DNA from: an uncultured Rhizobium sp.
Lineage (GTDB): Bacteria > Pseudomonadota > Alphaproteobacteria > Rhizobiales > Rhizobiaceae
Length of the DNA stretch: 64,000 nucleotides
Direction of reading: 5' to 3'
Assembly (NCBI GenBank): GCA_945952315.1
Contig: CAMFIE010000020.1
Location: 1 to 64,000, forward strand
A program made the position numbers and the translations under genes. Below, piece after piece: positions 9,538 to 17,817 of the stretch (the stretch's first letter is position 1; every line of letters starts with the position of its first letter). Under the pieces are notes generated by a model, which worked only from the letters and a program-made list of their open reading frames with translations, searched no databases and was not told where the DNA came from.

Positions 9538-10543
9538 TCATTCCATCACGAAACCCTCCATCCGCCGAACCATCATGGCAACCGCCGCGCGCTATGTGGA
9601 TGCGCTGCTGGGCAGTCGCGGCTGCTTCTTCACCTTCCATCGCGCAGCACCGGAAAAGATCTGGGCGACGCTGCCGAACCGGGACTTCTATCTCGATCTC
9701 GATTTTCTCGACACCCTGCTCACCTATCTGAAGGCAAGTGGACGGGAGGTCGTGACGATCGAGGAAGGCCGCAAGCGCATGCGCAGCAATGTGCCCACGC
9801 GCCCTTACGTGAATTTCTCGGTCGATGACTGCTATCGCGACACCTACGAGCATGTGGTGCCGCTCTTCCGCCGTCACGGCGTTCCGGTCACCCTGTTCGT
9901 GACCACCGGCATTCCCGATGGCACGATGGCCATGTCCGGTGCGGGCCTTGAGGATACGATCCTCAACCGCGACGAGATCATCGTCGATGGCCACCGGATC
10001 ATGACCGATACGGCCGAGCGGAAGATGACAGCCTATTCGGCGCTTGAAGCCCGCTGGGACGGTCCGAAATCGCATGTCTTCTACGCGCGGTTCTGCAAGG
10101 AAAACGGGCTCGATGCCGAGGCGCTGCACTGGAAACATGCGATCACCTGGGACATGCTCGAAGAACTCGCCCATGACCCGCTTGTGGAAATCGGTTCGCA
10201 TACGGTTTCCCATCCGCGCGTTTCCGCCCTCGGCCCCGAAGAGGCAAGGCGCGAATTGACGGACAGTCGCAAGCGGCTCCAGGAGAAGCTCGGCCTGCCG
10301 ATCAAGGATTTTGCTTTTCCCTACGGACGGCTCAAGGATTGCAGTCCCCGGGATTTCGAAATCGCCCGGCTCGCAGGCTACGAAAGCGTATCCACGACCA
10401 CAAAAGGTCTCATCCGGAGCGGCAATTCATCCTTTGTCCTGCCGCGCATCACATTGAACGGGGGCCACCGCACGCTGCTGGTGCCCGAATTGCATATGGC
10501 AGGCGCGACCGCCCTTGCCGCCAAGGTGATTGGCCGTGTCTGA
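9530..10543 (+). CDS. Polysaccharide deacetylase (NodB/CE4 family)
   Basis: The 337-aa protein keeps the CE4 catalytic motifs: motif 1 as SVDDCYRD with D99 and D100, and motif 2 as SHTVSH at 223-228 (metal-binding histidines), followed by FPYGR. Such enzymes use a divalent metal to remove N- or O-acetyl groups from a glycan. No clear signal peptide is present, so it may act on an intermediate in the cytoplasm. Start and stop overlap both neighbours, placing it inside the operon. Confidence 0.85.
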   Translation: MTDHSITKPSIRRTIMATAARYVDALLGSRGCFFTFHRAAPEKIWATLPNRDFYLDLDFLDTLLTYLKASGREVVTIEEGRKRMRSNVPTRPYVNFSVDDCYRDTYEHVVPLFRRHGVPVTLFVTTGIPDGTMAMSGAGLEDTILNRDEIIVDGHRIMTDTAERKMTAYSALEARWDGPKSHVFYARFCKENGLDAEALHWKHAITWDMLEELAHDPLVEIGSHTVSHPRVSALGPEEARRELTDSRKRLQEKLGLPIKDFAFPYGRLKDCSPRDFEIARLAGYESVSTTTKGLIRSGNSSFVLPRITLNGGHRTLLVPELHMAGATALAAKVIGRV

Positions 10544-11672
10544 CGAAAAGCTCCGCGTTATCTCTGTCGCCCATACGGCCGTGTCTCGTGCGGCCGGCCG
10601 GCTGCGCTACCAGCCCTTTGCCGGGCGGGACGATGTGGATGTGCATCTGGTCGTGCCAGCCGAATGGACCCAGTTTGGACGCAGCACAAAAGCCGATCCG
10701 CCGGGCGACCCCGGGGTCACAACCCATGTCATGCCGATCCTCTTTCCGCATGCCGGTCCATTCAACTGGTATCTGCATGTCTATCCCGGCCTTCGCAAGC
10801 TGATCCGCGAGGTCAAGCCGCATGTCATCCATCTGTGGGAGGAGCCGTGGAGCCTGGTGGCGCTGCAGGCCTGCCTGTTCAAGGGGGATGCGAAGCTGGT
10901 GCTGGAAGTGGACCAGAACATCCTGAAGCGGCTGCCGCCACCCTTCGAGACGATCCGCAAATCGGTGCTTGCCCGCACCGCCCATCTTTTGTCGCGCAGC
11001 CAGGATGCGACCGATGTCTGCACCGCGCGCGGCTACAAGGGCCAGGTGACGATGATCGGCTACGGCGTCGATCAGGACGTTTTCCATCCAAAGCCGGACG
11101 CAAGGCCTGAAGCCTCGTCCCGCGATGGACTGGTGATCGGCTATGTGGGCCGTCTGGTGGTCGAAAAGGGCATCCAGGATGCGCTGGAAGCGATGGCACG
11201 CTCCCTCGTTCCCGTCCGGCTGGAAATCATCGGCGAAGGCCCCTATGAGGGGGAACTCAGGGAAAAGGCAGAGCGGCTCGGCATTGCCGACCGGCTGCAC
11301 ATCCGCCCCTGGGACAAGCCGGAAGCGGTTGCCAGCTTCATGCGCAGCCTCGATGCGCTGATCCTGCTCACCCACACGACCTCGGCTGTGAAAGAGCAGT
11401 TCGGTCGGGTGATCATCGAGGCGCAGGGATGTGGCGTGCCGGTGATCGGCGCGCGCTCCGGCGCCATTCCGGATGTGATCGGAAAAGGTGGCTGGGTGGT
11501 TCCCGAAGGCGATCCCGTTGCCCTTGCCGATCTCTTCGAGCATATCCATGCCAAACCGGATGTGCGGCAGGAACGGGCAGCAGCGGGCATCGAGAATGTC
11601 CGCGAGCGCTTTACCTATCCCGCCATCGCCGACCAGCTTTTCACCGCATGGCGCGCTGCGGCAAACCGCTGA
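10536..11672 (+). CDS. Glycosyltransferase family 4, exopolysaccharide synthesis
   Basis: The 378-aa GT-B protein has the E-x7-E motif in EQFGRVIIE and a sugar-nucleotide binding fold with the loop GYVGRLVVEKG. I prefer the GTG start at 10536, with AAGG nine bases upstream, over an in-frame TTG at 10530 that is too close to it. It overlaps the deacetylase gene's end by 8 bp. It is the last gene of the plus-strand operon and meets the minus-strand glycosidase gene after only 9 bp. Confidence 0.84.
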   Translation: MSDEKLRVISVAHTAVSRAAGRLRYQPFAGRDDVDVHLVVPAEWTQFGRSTKADPPGDPGVTTHVMPILFPHAGPFNWYLHVYPGLRKLIREVKPHVIHLWEEPWSLVALQACLFKGDAKLVLEVDQNILKRLPPPFETIRKSVLARTAHLLSRSQDATDVCTARGYKGQVTMIGYGVDQDVFHPKPDARPEASSRDGLVIGYVGRLVVEKGIQDALEAMARSLVPVRLEIIGEGPYEGELREKAERLGIADRLHIRPWDKPEAVASFMRSLDALILLTHTTSAVKEQFGRVIIEAQGCGVPVIGARSGAIPDVIGKGGWVVPEGDPVALADLFEHIHAKPDVRQERAAAGIENVRERFTYPAIADQLFTAWRAAANR

Positions 11673-11681
11673 GACGATGGG

Positions 11682-13019
11682 TCAACGGGCAACGCGCACC
11701 ATATAGGTTTCATCCTCTGCGAGGTTTTCAAACGTGACGCTTCCGCCCGAGACCGGGCGGGTCTCGCGAAGACCATCCCAGCCCCAGAGTTCCGCCTGCC
11801 GGGCCCAGTCCGGCAGAGCGACCGTCCAGGTCGAACCGAGCCGGTCCGTCCAGTCACGGCGATTGTGCCAGACGAAGAGATCCGCTTCCTTGCCGCTCAG
11901 ATGCAGCGTTCCGGATTTCAGCGGATCGCTTTCAACGATCACCATGTCACCCGCCACCGACAGCACCCGCTGCATCACCTTGGCTCGAACATCGGGCAAC
12001 CAGGGCGATTCGCTCTCGGCCATCGCATAGGCCGGTCCGCCAAAGCGGCCATTGTCCGCAAGCGTCCAGGGAAAGGCAAAGACAGTGGCGGGTTTGCCAT
12101 CCACGCCCACCACGCCGAGATTGTCCCAGAGCGCGGTGAAGAACAGCGTCCCGAGCATCTCATCCTCCTGCCAGGCGAAGGAGCGGGAGATGTTGTATTC
12201 GGTTGAATAAAACCGGATGTCCCGCGTCAGCCCCATGGCCTGCTTGACCCGGTCGAAACAGCTCTGGGCAGAGAAATAGCGCCCCTCGGTGAGCGGAAAC
12301 CATTTCGAATTGTAATAGGTGTGCAGATCGATGCCATCCAGCTTGCCGCTTTCCAGAAGATCGGCGATGGCAGGGCCATAACCGCGCAGCGTCGCATCGC
12401 CATCGATATTGCAGGCGGCAAAGCCGCCGGGCACGACCTTCAGCGAAGGATCGATGGAATGCACCCCGTCGGCAAGCCCCGCCAGACTGTCATGATACGC
12501 CTTTTTCGGAATGGTGTTCTGGACATCCGGTTCATTGGTCGCGGTGAAGATGGTCGCGCCAAAATCCTTGATACCGTGCTCCTGCCCCCAGTCGCCGTTC
12601 GGTCGGAAACGCCGCGCGACCTCGACACCGGCGCGGAACCAGTCCTCGTAGGAGCCGATCGGCTGCGGCGGATCGAGCGTCTGGTAGCTGCCCTCGTATT
12701 CAAGCAGGATGACCGGCGTGACACCATGGCGATAGGCTTCCATCATCGCCTTGTCGAAATCCTTCATCGTCGGCACGCGGGCATCGGTACGCCAGCCATA
12801 GGAATTCATCCGGCCAAGCCGGGCGCCCATGCGCTGCAGCGCTTCGAGAAGGGTGGATGTGGGTGCGCTGACCGGCAGATGCGTGACGATATTGCCGCCA
12901 CCCATCTGATAGCGGAGCGTCAGGCCTTCCGCCCGTCCCGGCCCTGCCGCGAGCGGCAGCAAAAGAAGCCAAAGCGCTGCGAGCGCGGTCATGAACCGCG
13001 CCCGTGCAAGCCTCATCAT
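11682..13019 (-). CDS. Secreted clan GH-A-like glycoside hydrolase of polysaccharide locus
   Basis: The 445-aa precursor begins with an arginine-rich N-region and a hydrophobic core (TALAALWLLLLPLAA), a probable signal peptide. The mature part looks like a GH-A clan TIM barrel. E163 in TNEPDV fits the acid/base NEP motif and E274 in STEYN is a candidate nucleophile. It likely cuts the polymer in the periplasm or outside, for turnover or release. ATG 13019 overlaps the upstream glycosyltransferase stop, so the two minus-strand genes form one operon. GH39-like or GH5-like assignment needs a profile search. Confidence 0.7.
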   Translation of the reverse strand: MMRLARARFMTALAALWLLLLPLAAGPGRAEGLTLRYQMGGGNIVTHLPVSAPTSTLLEALQRMGARLGRMNSYGWRTDARVPTMKDFDKAMMEAYRHGVTPVILLEYEGSYQTLDPPQPIGSYEDWFRAGVEVARRFRPNGDWGQEHGIKDFGATIFTATNEPDVQNTIPKKAYHDSLAGLADGVHSIDPSLKVVPGGFAACNIDGDATLRGYGPAIADLLESGKLDGIDLHTYYNSKWFPLTEGRYFSAQSCFDRVKQAMGLTRDIRFYSTEYNISRSFAWQEDEMLGTLFFTALWDNLGVVGVDGKPATVFAFPWTLADNGRFGGPAYAMAESESPWLPDVRAKVMQRVLSVAGDMVIVESDPLKSGTLHLSGKEADLFVWHNRRDWTDRLGSTWTVALPDWARQAELWGWDGLRETRPVSGGSVTFENLAEDETYMVRVAR

Positions 13020-14185
13020 CGGTCCGGGTTTCCGGAATATTTTTCGCACAGAACCTCTTCTGCCAGAGAGACATACTGGCGGCTGATTTCCGGCCAACCA
13101 TAGTGCCTGGAGGTTTCAATCGCACCTTCCTTCAGCGCCTGCAAGGCATCCGGCTTGTAGAAAACCCGGCCGAGCATGTCGGCGATGTCCTTGCCGTCCC
13201 GGGTGATGATGTAACCGTTCACGCCATCCTTGAGATAGGATTCGATACCACCCACCCGCGTTGCGAGAACCGGAACGCCGCAGGCCATCGCTTCCATCGA
13301 AACGAGCGAGAAGGTTTCGTAGGCGCTGGGCAGCACGAAGACATCCGCCGCCGGATAAAGCCGTTCCATGTCGCGGCGCTCCCCGGCAAAGACCATCCGC
13401 CTGCCAGTTCGGCGCGCCATGCGGCGATAGGGCTCGGGATTGTCCGAGCCTACCACCAGCAGCCAGAAATCCGGGTCATTGCAGTCTTCCAGTGCCTCGA
13501 TCAAATGCGCAAGACCTTTTCGACCGAATTCGTGGCTGACGAAAAGGACAAGACGGGCATCGTCCGGAATGCCGAATTCGGCACGCACCTCGCGTCCCAG
13601 ATCGGGCCTCGGGCTGAAACGCTTGAGATCGATGCCGTTCGGGATCACCGCGATGCGATCCGAAGGGACATTGTAGTGCTCCATCAGTTCCTGCCGCACC
13701 CGGCTGGACACGGCCACATAGCGGCGATAGCGCAGACCGCCGATCATGAAGCGGTCCCGCAGGGCGACAAGCGCATGCATGGGATTGAGCAGCCAGCTCC
13801 ACTGACCCGAGCGGCGCTTTTCCTTGAGGTTTTCGGCATTGACCGAATGCACGACCATGATATCGCCGGTCAGCGTGTCGCCGTGGCTGATCACCACATT
13901 GCGCCTGTCGGGCAGGCGCACGAAACTGGAGGCAACCGTGAAGGCCGGAACAACGAGCAGCCGTCCGAGATAGCGGAACAGGCCGCGCTTCGGAATGCGC
14001 GCCAGCCAGCTTGCAATCGGCCGCACCTTGATGTCACCCGGCAGCTTTTCTGCGCTCTTTGAGGCCACCACCGAACTCGGCTGACCCATATGGCCAAAGG
14101 CGATGGCCAGATCCCAGGCCACGCGCTCCGCGCCGCCAACGGTCGTAAATTCCTGAATGATCTGAACGATCTCGAAATCCGTCAT
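13016..14185 (-). CDS. Glycosyltransferase family 4, exopolysaccharide synthesis
   Basis: The 389-aa GT-B enzyme has GGAERVAWD near residue 17 and the E-x7-E motif in ETFSLVSME. GGGGAC lies just before ATG 14185. It is transcribed opposite to the main polysaccharide operon, as the first gene of a two-gene unit with the glycoside hydrolase. This is the fourth GT4 enzyme of the locus. Confidence 0.86.
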   Translation of the reverse strand: MTDFEIVQIIQEFTTVGGAERVAWDLAIAFGHMGQPSSVVASKSAEKLPGDIKVRPIASWLARIPKRGLFRYLGRLLVVPAFTVASSFVRLPDRRNVVISHGDTLTGDIMVVHSVNAENLKEKRRSGQWSWLLNPMHALVALRDRFMIGGLRYRRYVAVSSRVRQELMEHYNVPSDRIAVIPNGIDLKRFSPRPDLGREVRAEFGIPDDARLVLFVSHEFGRKGLAHLIEALEDCNDPDFWLLVVGSDNPEPYRRMARRTGRRMVFAGERRDMERLYPAADVFVLPSAYETFSLVSMEAMACGVPVLATRVGGIESYLKDGVNGYIITRDGKDIADMLGRVFYKPDALQALKEGAIETSRHYGWPEISRQYVSLAEEVLCEKYSGNPDR

Positions 14186-14477
14186 AATGTCCCCACTGAA
14201 AAACGAAAGAATGCCCGAATATGTCCCGATAAACTGCTTTGCTACTCAAAAAGTCCCGCTTTGAACCATGCCGCAAGAATTTGTATCATCGCGATACATA
14301 TGGAGAATCGCTAAATACTACGTTTTCTTGTATTATTATCTATTAGACGTTTTCATTGCGAAGTCTAACGTGATGTAAATATGTGGTTAATTTCAGCAGG
14401 CTTTATGAACAATAGTTCAGTCCGGAAGAGCATTTTGCCGATCCGGGACCAGTCGAATAATTATTCTTTAGGTTGTA
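14186..14477. promoter_or_regulatory. AT-rich intergenic region with an inverted repeat upstream of the glycosyltransferase/glycosidase unit
   Basis: This 292-bp gap is visibly AT-rich. TGTATC (14282-14287) and GATACA (14293-14298) form a perfect 6-bp inverted repeat with a 5-base spacer, about 97 bp before the minus-strand glycosyltransferase start. TTAGAC and GTCTAA (about 14343-14368) form a second, wider repeat. No coding potential is seen. It probably holds the promoter of the unit at 13016-14185 and the end of the LuxR transcript. Confidence 0.4.
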
Positions 14478-15455
14478 CTAGACGAAGGCTGCCTGAAGGG
14501 CAGAGGCAAGTTCCGCACGGTTATCCACCTGAAGCTTTTCGTAGATGGACGCGGTCTGGTTGCGCACAGTGGCCGGAGCCAGACCAAGCAGGCGCGCCAC
14601 TTCCTTGGCGCTCTTGCCGCTTGCCAGCGCCTGCGCCACCTCGCGCTGGCGGCTGGTCAGAAGATCGGCGCGGGTGAGCCTGCGCAAGGTCAGGCGGCGA
14701 AGGCCCATGCCTCTGGGTATCGGTGCCGGATCAACCGTCACCACGAGTTCAAGCTCCGGAAGCACATGGTTTCCGGGCTTTTCCAGCAGACGTTGCAACT
14801 GGTCGGGGAGATGATAGCCACTCCAGCGTGGCCAGATGTCCCCGAACCGCTCCCGCATCAGATCGAGACAGAGAACGCCAATCCCGCTTTCGGAAGCGAG
14901 AACGGAAACCGAGCCGGGTATCGCGCTCCGCCCCTTCTGCACTTCGGATATCTGCATGGCGGCGGCCAGATGATGCACGGCACATTGCAGGAATTCGCGG
15001 TCCTCCTCGCTCCAGCTCGAGGCGCTTTTGCCGGTGCGATAGGAGGAAAGGTAGAAGCTCGCGAAATCACTGACCCTGCCATTCATCGCGGTGGTCATCC
15101 GGGTCAGACCATAGCGGTCGGAAAGATCGGCCATGCCATCGGTCTGGCGCCGTTGTGCCCGGTCATAGATCGCGACATTGCCGGGATTTTCGATCATGGC
15201 CCGCACCAGCAGGTCCTGATCCGACATGCTCAGCCAGTGAAGATAGAAGTCTTCCGGCAGATTGTAGGTCGCATTGGCATAGATTTCCGGCCCCTGCGGG
15301 CGCAATGTCGCCCAGCCATACCAGGCGGCATCGAAACCGAGCGTTTCCGACAATTCGGCAACAGCCCACTTTGCCAGCCCTTCCGCATTGTCCTGCGGCG
15401 TGCGCTGGTTGAGCTCGATCACAAAATTCGAAAAGCTGGCTATTCGCGTTCCCAT
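14478..15455 (-). CDS. LuxR-family transcriptional regulator of the DMFase-like operon
   Basis: The 325-aa protein ends in a LuxR/FixJ helix-turn-helix (about residues 260-320; LTSRQREVAQALASG followed by SAKEVARLLG and ATVRNQTASIYEKL). The N-terminal 200 residues look like a ligand-sensing domain of GAF or autoinducer-binding type. RBS GGGGAGGAC precedes ATG 15455. It lies 48 bp after the DMFase large-subunit gene on the same strand. In Paracoccus, LuxR-type DmfR controls dmfA1A2, so a similar role is inferred here. It is a candidate binder of the palindromes at 23043 and 24234. Confidence 0.8.
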   Translation of the reverse strand: MGTRIASFSNFVIELNQRTPQDNAEGLAKWAVAELSETLGFDAAWYGWATLRPQGPEIYANATYNLPEDFYLHWLSMSDQDLLVRAMIENPGNVAIYDRAQRRQTDGMADLSDRYGLTRMTTAMNGRVSDFASFYLSSYRTGKSASSWSEEDREFLQCAVHHLAAAMQISEVQKGRSAIPGSVSVLASESGIGVLCLDLMRERFGDIWPRWSGYHLPDQLQRLLEKPGNHVLPELELVVTVDPAPIPRGMGLRRLTLRRLTRADLLTSRQREVAQALASGKSAKEVARLLGLAPATVRNQTASIYEKLQVDNRAELASALQAAFV

Positions 15456-15503
15456 CGGTCCTCCCCACCGAAGAGGCGCCGGACCCGACCCCTCCCGGTC
15501 CGG

Positions 15504-17813
15504 TCAGCGCCAGAGCTTCTCGTCTCCCGTATACTGCGCCCCTGGCAGGTCTCCTTCCTTTAGAAAGGCATTGAGCACGTTTTTCATGACTTTTGCAACA
15601 TTGTTCTCGCCGCCCTTGCAGGGAAGCGCCTGGCTCCAGGCAATCGACCCTGCGGCGAAGCAGGCACCCTTGTTCGGCGTAGTAAAAAAGATCATGTCGC
15701 CACGCACCTGCGCATCCTGCGTGCCACCGCGCCCGGGGAAGGCATAGGTGACCTCTTCGGAGACCAGCGGATAATTGTCGGAATGGCCCCAGGTGGAGCC
15801 GATCAGCAGCGTATGCGGCGGCGTGCCGAGGCCAAGCTCGTAGCGGTCAAGCTCGATGCCGCCCGCCCCGCCACCGGCCAGACCGAAATCGCCGATCGGC
15901 TCCTCGTCGCCGATCCCCTCGAAGATCCAGGAGACCCGCTTGTGGAAACTGTCCGGCATGCGCTCGAAGGGTTCACTCGCATCCATGCCTTCGGCCGTAA
16001 AGCCAAGCCCGACGATCTTCTGCGGCGCGCGGCCGCGCGAGCGCCAGAGGCCGGATTTCTGGCCCGTGGAGGCAAGATAGCCTTCGCCGGGCTCGGCCTG
16101 CCAGGCGCGCGAGCCGGTATCAAGCTTGCGCACCTCGATGCAATGGGGCTCGCCGCTCCGCGTGCCCGTCACCCAGTAATAGCCATTGCCGCCGATATAC
16201 ATCAGCCGCCCGCCCTCGCGCAGATAGGCCTCGGACGCATCCATCATCTCCTCGGAATAATATTCCGGATGGGTGCCGTTCATCACGCAGGCATATGGTT
16301 TCAGGCAGGAAAGCCCTTCGGCATGCAGGTCGTGGTCGGTGATCAGGTCATAGTCAAAGCCGGCCTTTTCCAGCCACCAGATCAATGACAGATCGGCCGG
16401 AAGCGCCCATGGAAAGTTCATCGCCGGAAGCCGGTAGCGGGGTCGCAGCGTGATGATCGGCCGCCGCCAGGAGGAATAGCAGCAGCCCGCCCCATCCGAA
16501 TGATGGTCATAGGTGGAAAGGCCGAATTCCTCGAGCTTCTTGTATTCGAGATCCTCTTCCGAAAGCACCGGCGTATGGGCGGTGATCGCCTGCGCGATCG
16601 GGGCTTCATAGGAGAGATGCTCATTGGCATAGGCCAGATAGGTAAAGGTCGGCAGTAGCAGCGCGAGCCTGGCCTTCGGCACTTTCGGACGGACGATGAA
16701 GGGAATGGAATCGCTGCCTGTCCCGGCGGCAATCTTCAGGCAATAGATGCCGGATTTCAGATCATCCGGCAGCGACAGCGTGAAGGTCTTTTCCCATCGG
16801 CAATCGGTCAGCGCATCGTCGTGATAATGCACGCCGCCAAAGGTTTCCGGTGCCAGACGATAGCTCTCCTCGCCCTTCCAATTGAAGCCGGTCATGCAGC
16901 GCACCGGGCGGTTGATCCCGTGCATATGAAGGCCAAGCGGGCCGGTATCCGGTATCAGATCGGCGACCCCTTCGCGGGCAAGATTGGCCGTCGGGTCCCA
17001 ATAGGCGACAAGCCCGTCGGGAGATGGGGCGCCCCCCTTCACCAGGGCTTCGACCTCGCCTCGGGGAAGCACCCGGTCATAGACGCCCGAACGGTCGATC
17101 TTGCCGTTGTAGAGAAAGCCCCCGTGATGGCCGCGCACGGGGTTAAAGGCCGTGGCGGAGGCGAGTTTGAAGCTCGCCTCACCCCCGGTTCTTGCAGGCA
17201 CGACACGAAGGGTTTCCTTCACCCAGCTGTCCGGTTCAAACGGCACGACGGTCGAAATACGGCTGTTCCAGGAATTCACGCAGTTGATGAGATGCAGCTC
17301 CGCCTGTCTTGTCGCGGCATCGTAGGAGGCGGCGACAAAATACCAGCAGCGCGGCACGAGCGTGATTTCGGTGCGGATTTCATCCACTTCGCTGCCATTG
17401 CCCACCCAGAGCGCCACATGACCATCCGGATCGATGCCAAGGCCGAAACCCATGGTTCGATCAATTGCGAAGCGGCCCATGATCTGCTGGCGCTCCGCCT
17501 TCGGTGCAGTCGGAAAGACATGGGCAAAGAGCGTGAAGCTCGAAAGCCCGTCGAGCCTGCCACCGGGGTCTTCCGCACGGGCAAAGCTTCCGACCTCAGT
17601 GAATTGCCTGCGCGCCGGGATCAGCGCCGGGACGGGAAGATCGACCGGCAGCTCCACATAGCCCGGCCCTTCCGGATTTTCATCGCCATGGATGACGCGG
17701 ACAAGGCTCGCCGAAACACTGTCTGCTCCCTCGACGGAGATCATGAAATCCACTGGGCTGCCTGCGCGGGCACAGAGCGGATCGGCATAGCCGAAGATAC
17801 GGGTGTTGGTCAT
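15504..17813 (-). CDS. dmfA2: N,N-dimethylformamidase large (beta) subunit homologue
   Basis: The 769-aa protein matches the DMFase large subunit in length (about 760 aa) and architecture: an N-terminal jelly-roll/LamG-like part, then a catalytic C-terminal half. The family is known for a mononuclear iron held by two tyrosines and one carboxylate. By position, Y395 (in YLAYANEH), Y435 (in STYDHHSD) and E517 (in THPEYYS, with H515) are candidate ligands, to be confirmed by alignment. The enzyme hydrolyses N-substituted formamides to amine and formate; the true substrate here may differ. The start lies 4 bp after the stop of the permease/small-subunit fusion, implying coupled synthesis of both subunits. 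Confidence 0.85.
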   Translation of the reverse strand: MTNTRIFGYADPLCARAGSPVDFMISVEGADSVSASLVRVIHGDENPEGPGYVELPVDLPVPALIPARRQFTEVGSFARAEDPGGRLDGLSSFTLFAHVFPTAPKAERQQIMGRFAIDRTMGFGLGIDPDGHVALWVGNGSEVDEIRTEITLVPRCWYFVAASYDAATRQAELHLINCVNSWNSRISTVVPFEPDSWVKETLRVVPARTGGEASFKLASATAFNPVRGHHGGFLYNGKIDRSGVYDRVLPRGEVEALVKGGAPSPDGLVAYWDPTANLAREGVADLIPDTGPLGLHMHGINRPVRCMTGFNWKGEESYRLAPETFGGVHYHDDALTDCRWEKTFTLSLPDDLKSGIYCLKIAAGTGSDSIPFIVRPKVPKARLALLLPTFTYLAYANEHLSYEAPIAQAITAHTPVLSEEDLEYKKLEEFGLSTYDHHSDGAGCCYSSWRRPIITLRPRYRLPAMNFPWALPADLSLIWWLEKAGFDYDLITDHDLHAEGLSCLKPYACVMNGTHPEYYSEEMMDASEAYLREGGRLMYIGGNGYYWVTGTRSGEPHCIEVRKLDTGSRAWQAEPGEGYLASTGQKSGLWRSRGRAPQKIVGLGFTAEGMDASEPFERMPDSFHKRVSWIFEGIGDEEPIGDFGLAGGGAGGIELDRYELGLGTPPHTLLIGSTWGHSDNYPLVSEEVTYAFPGRGGTQDAQVRGDMIFFTTPNKGACFAAGSIAWSQALPCKGGENNVAKVMKNVLNAFLKEGDLPGAQYTGDEKLWR

Positions 17814-17817
17814 CGGA

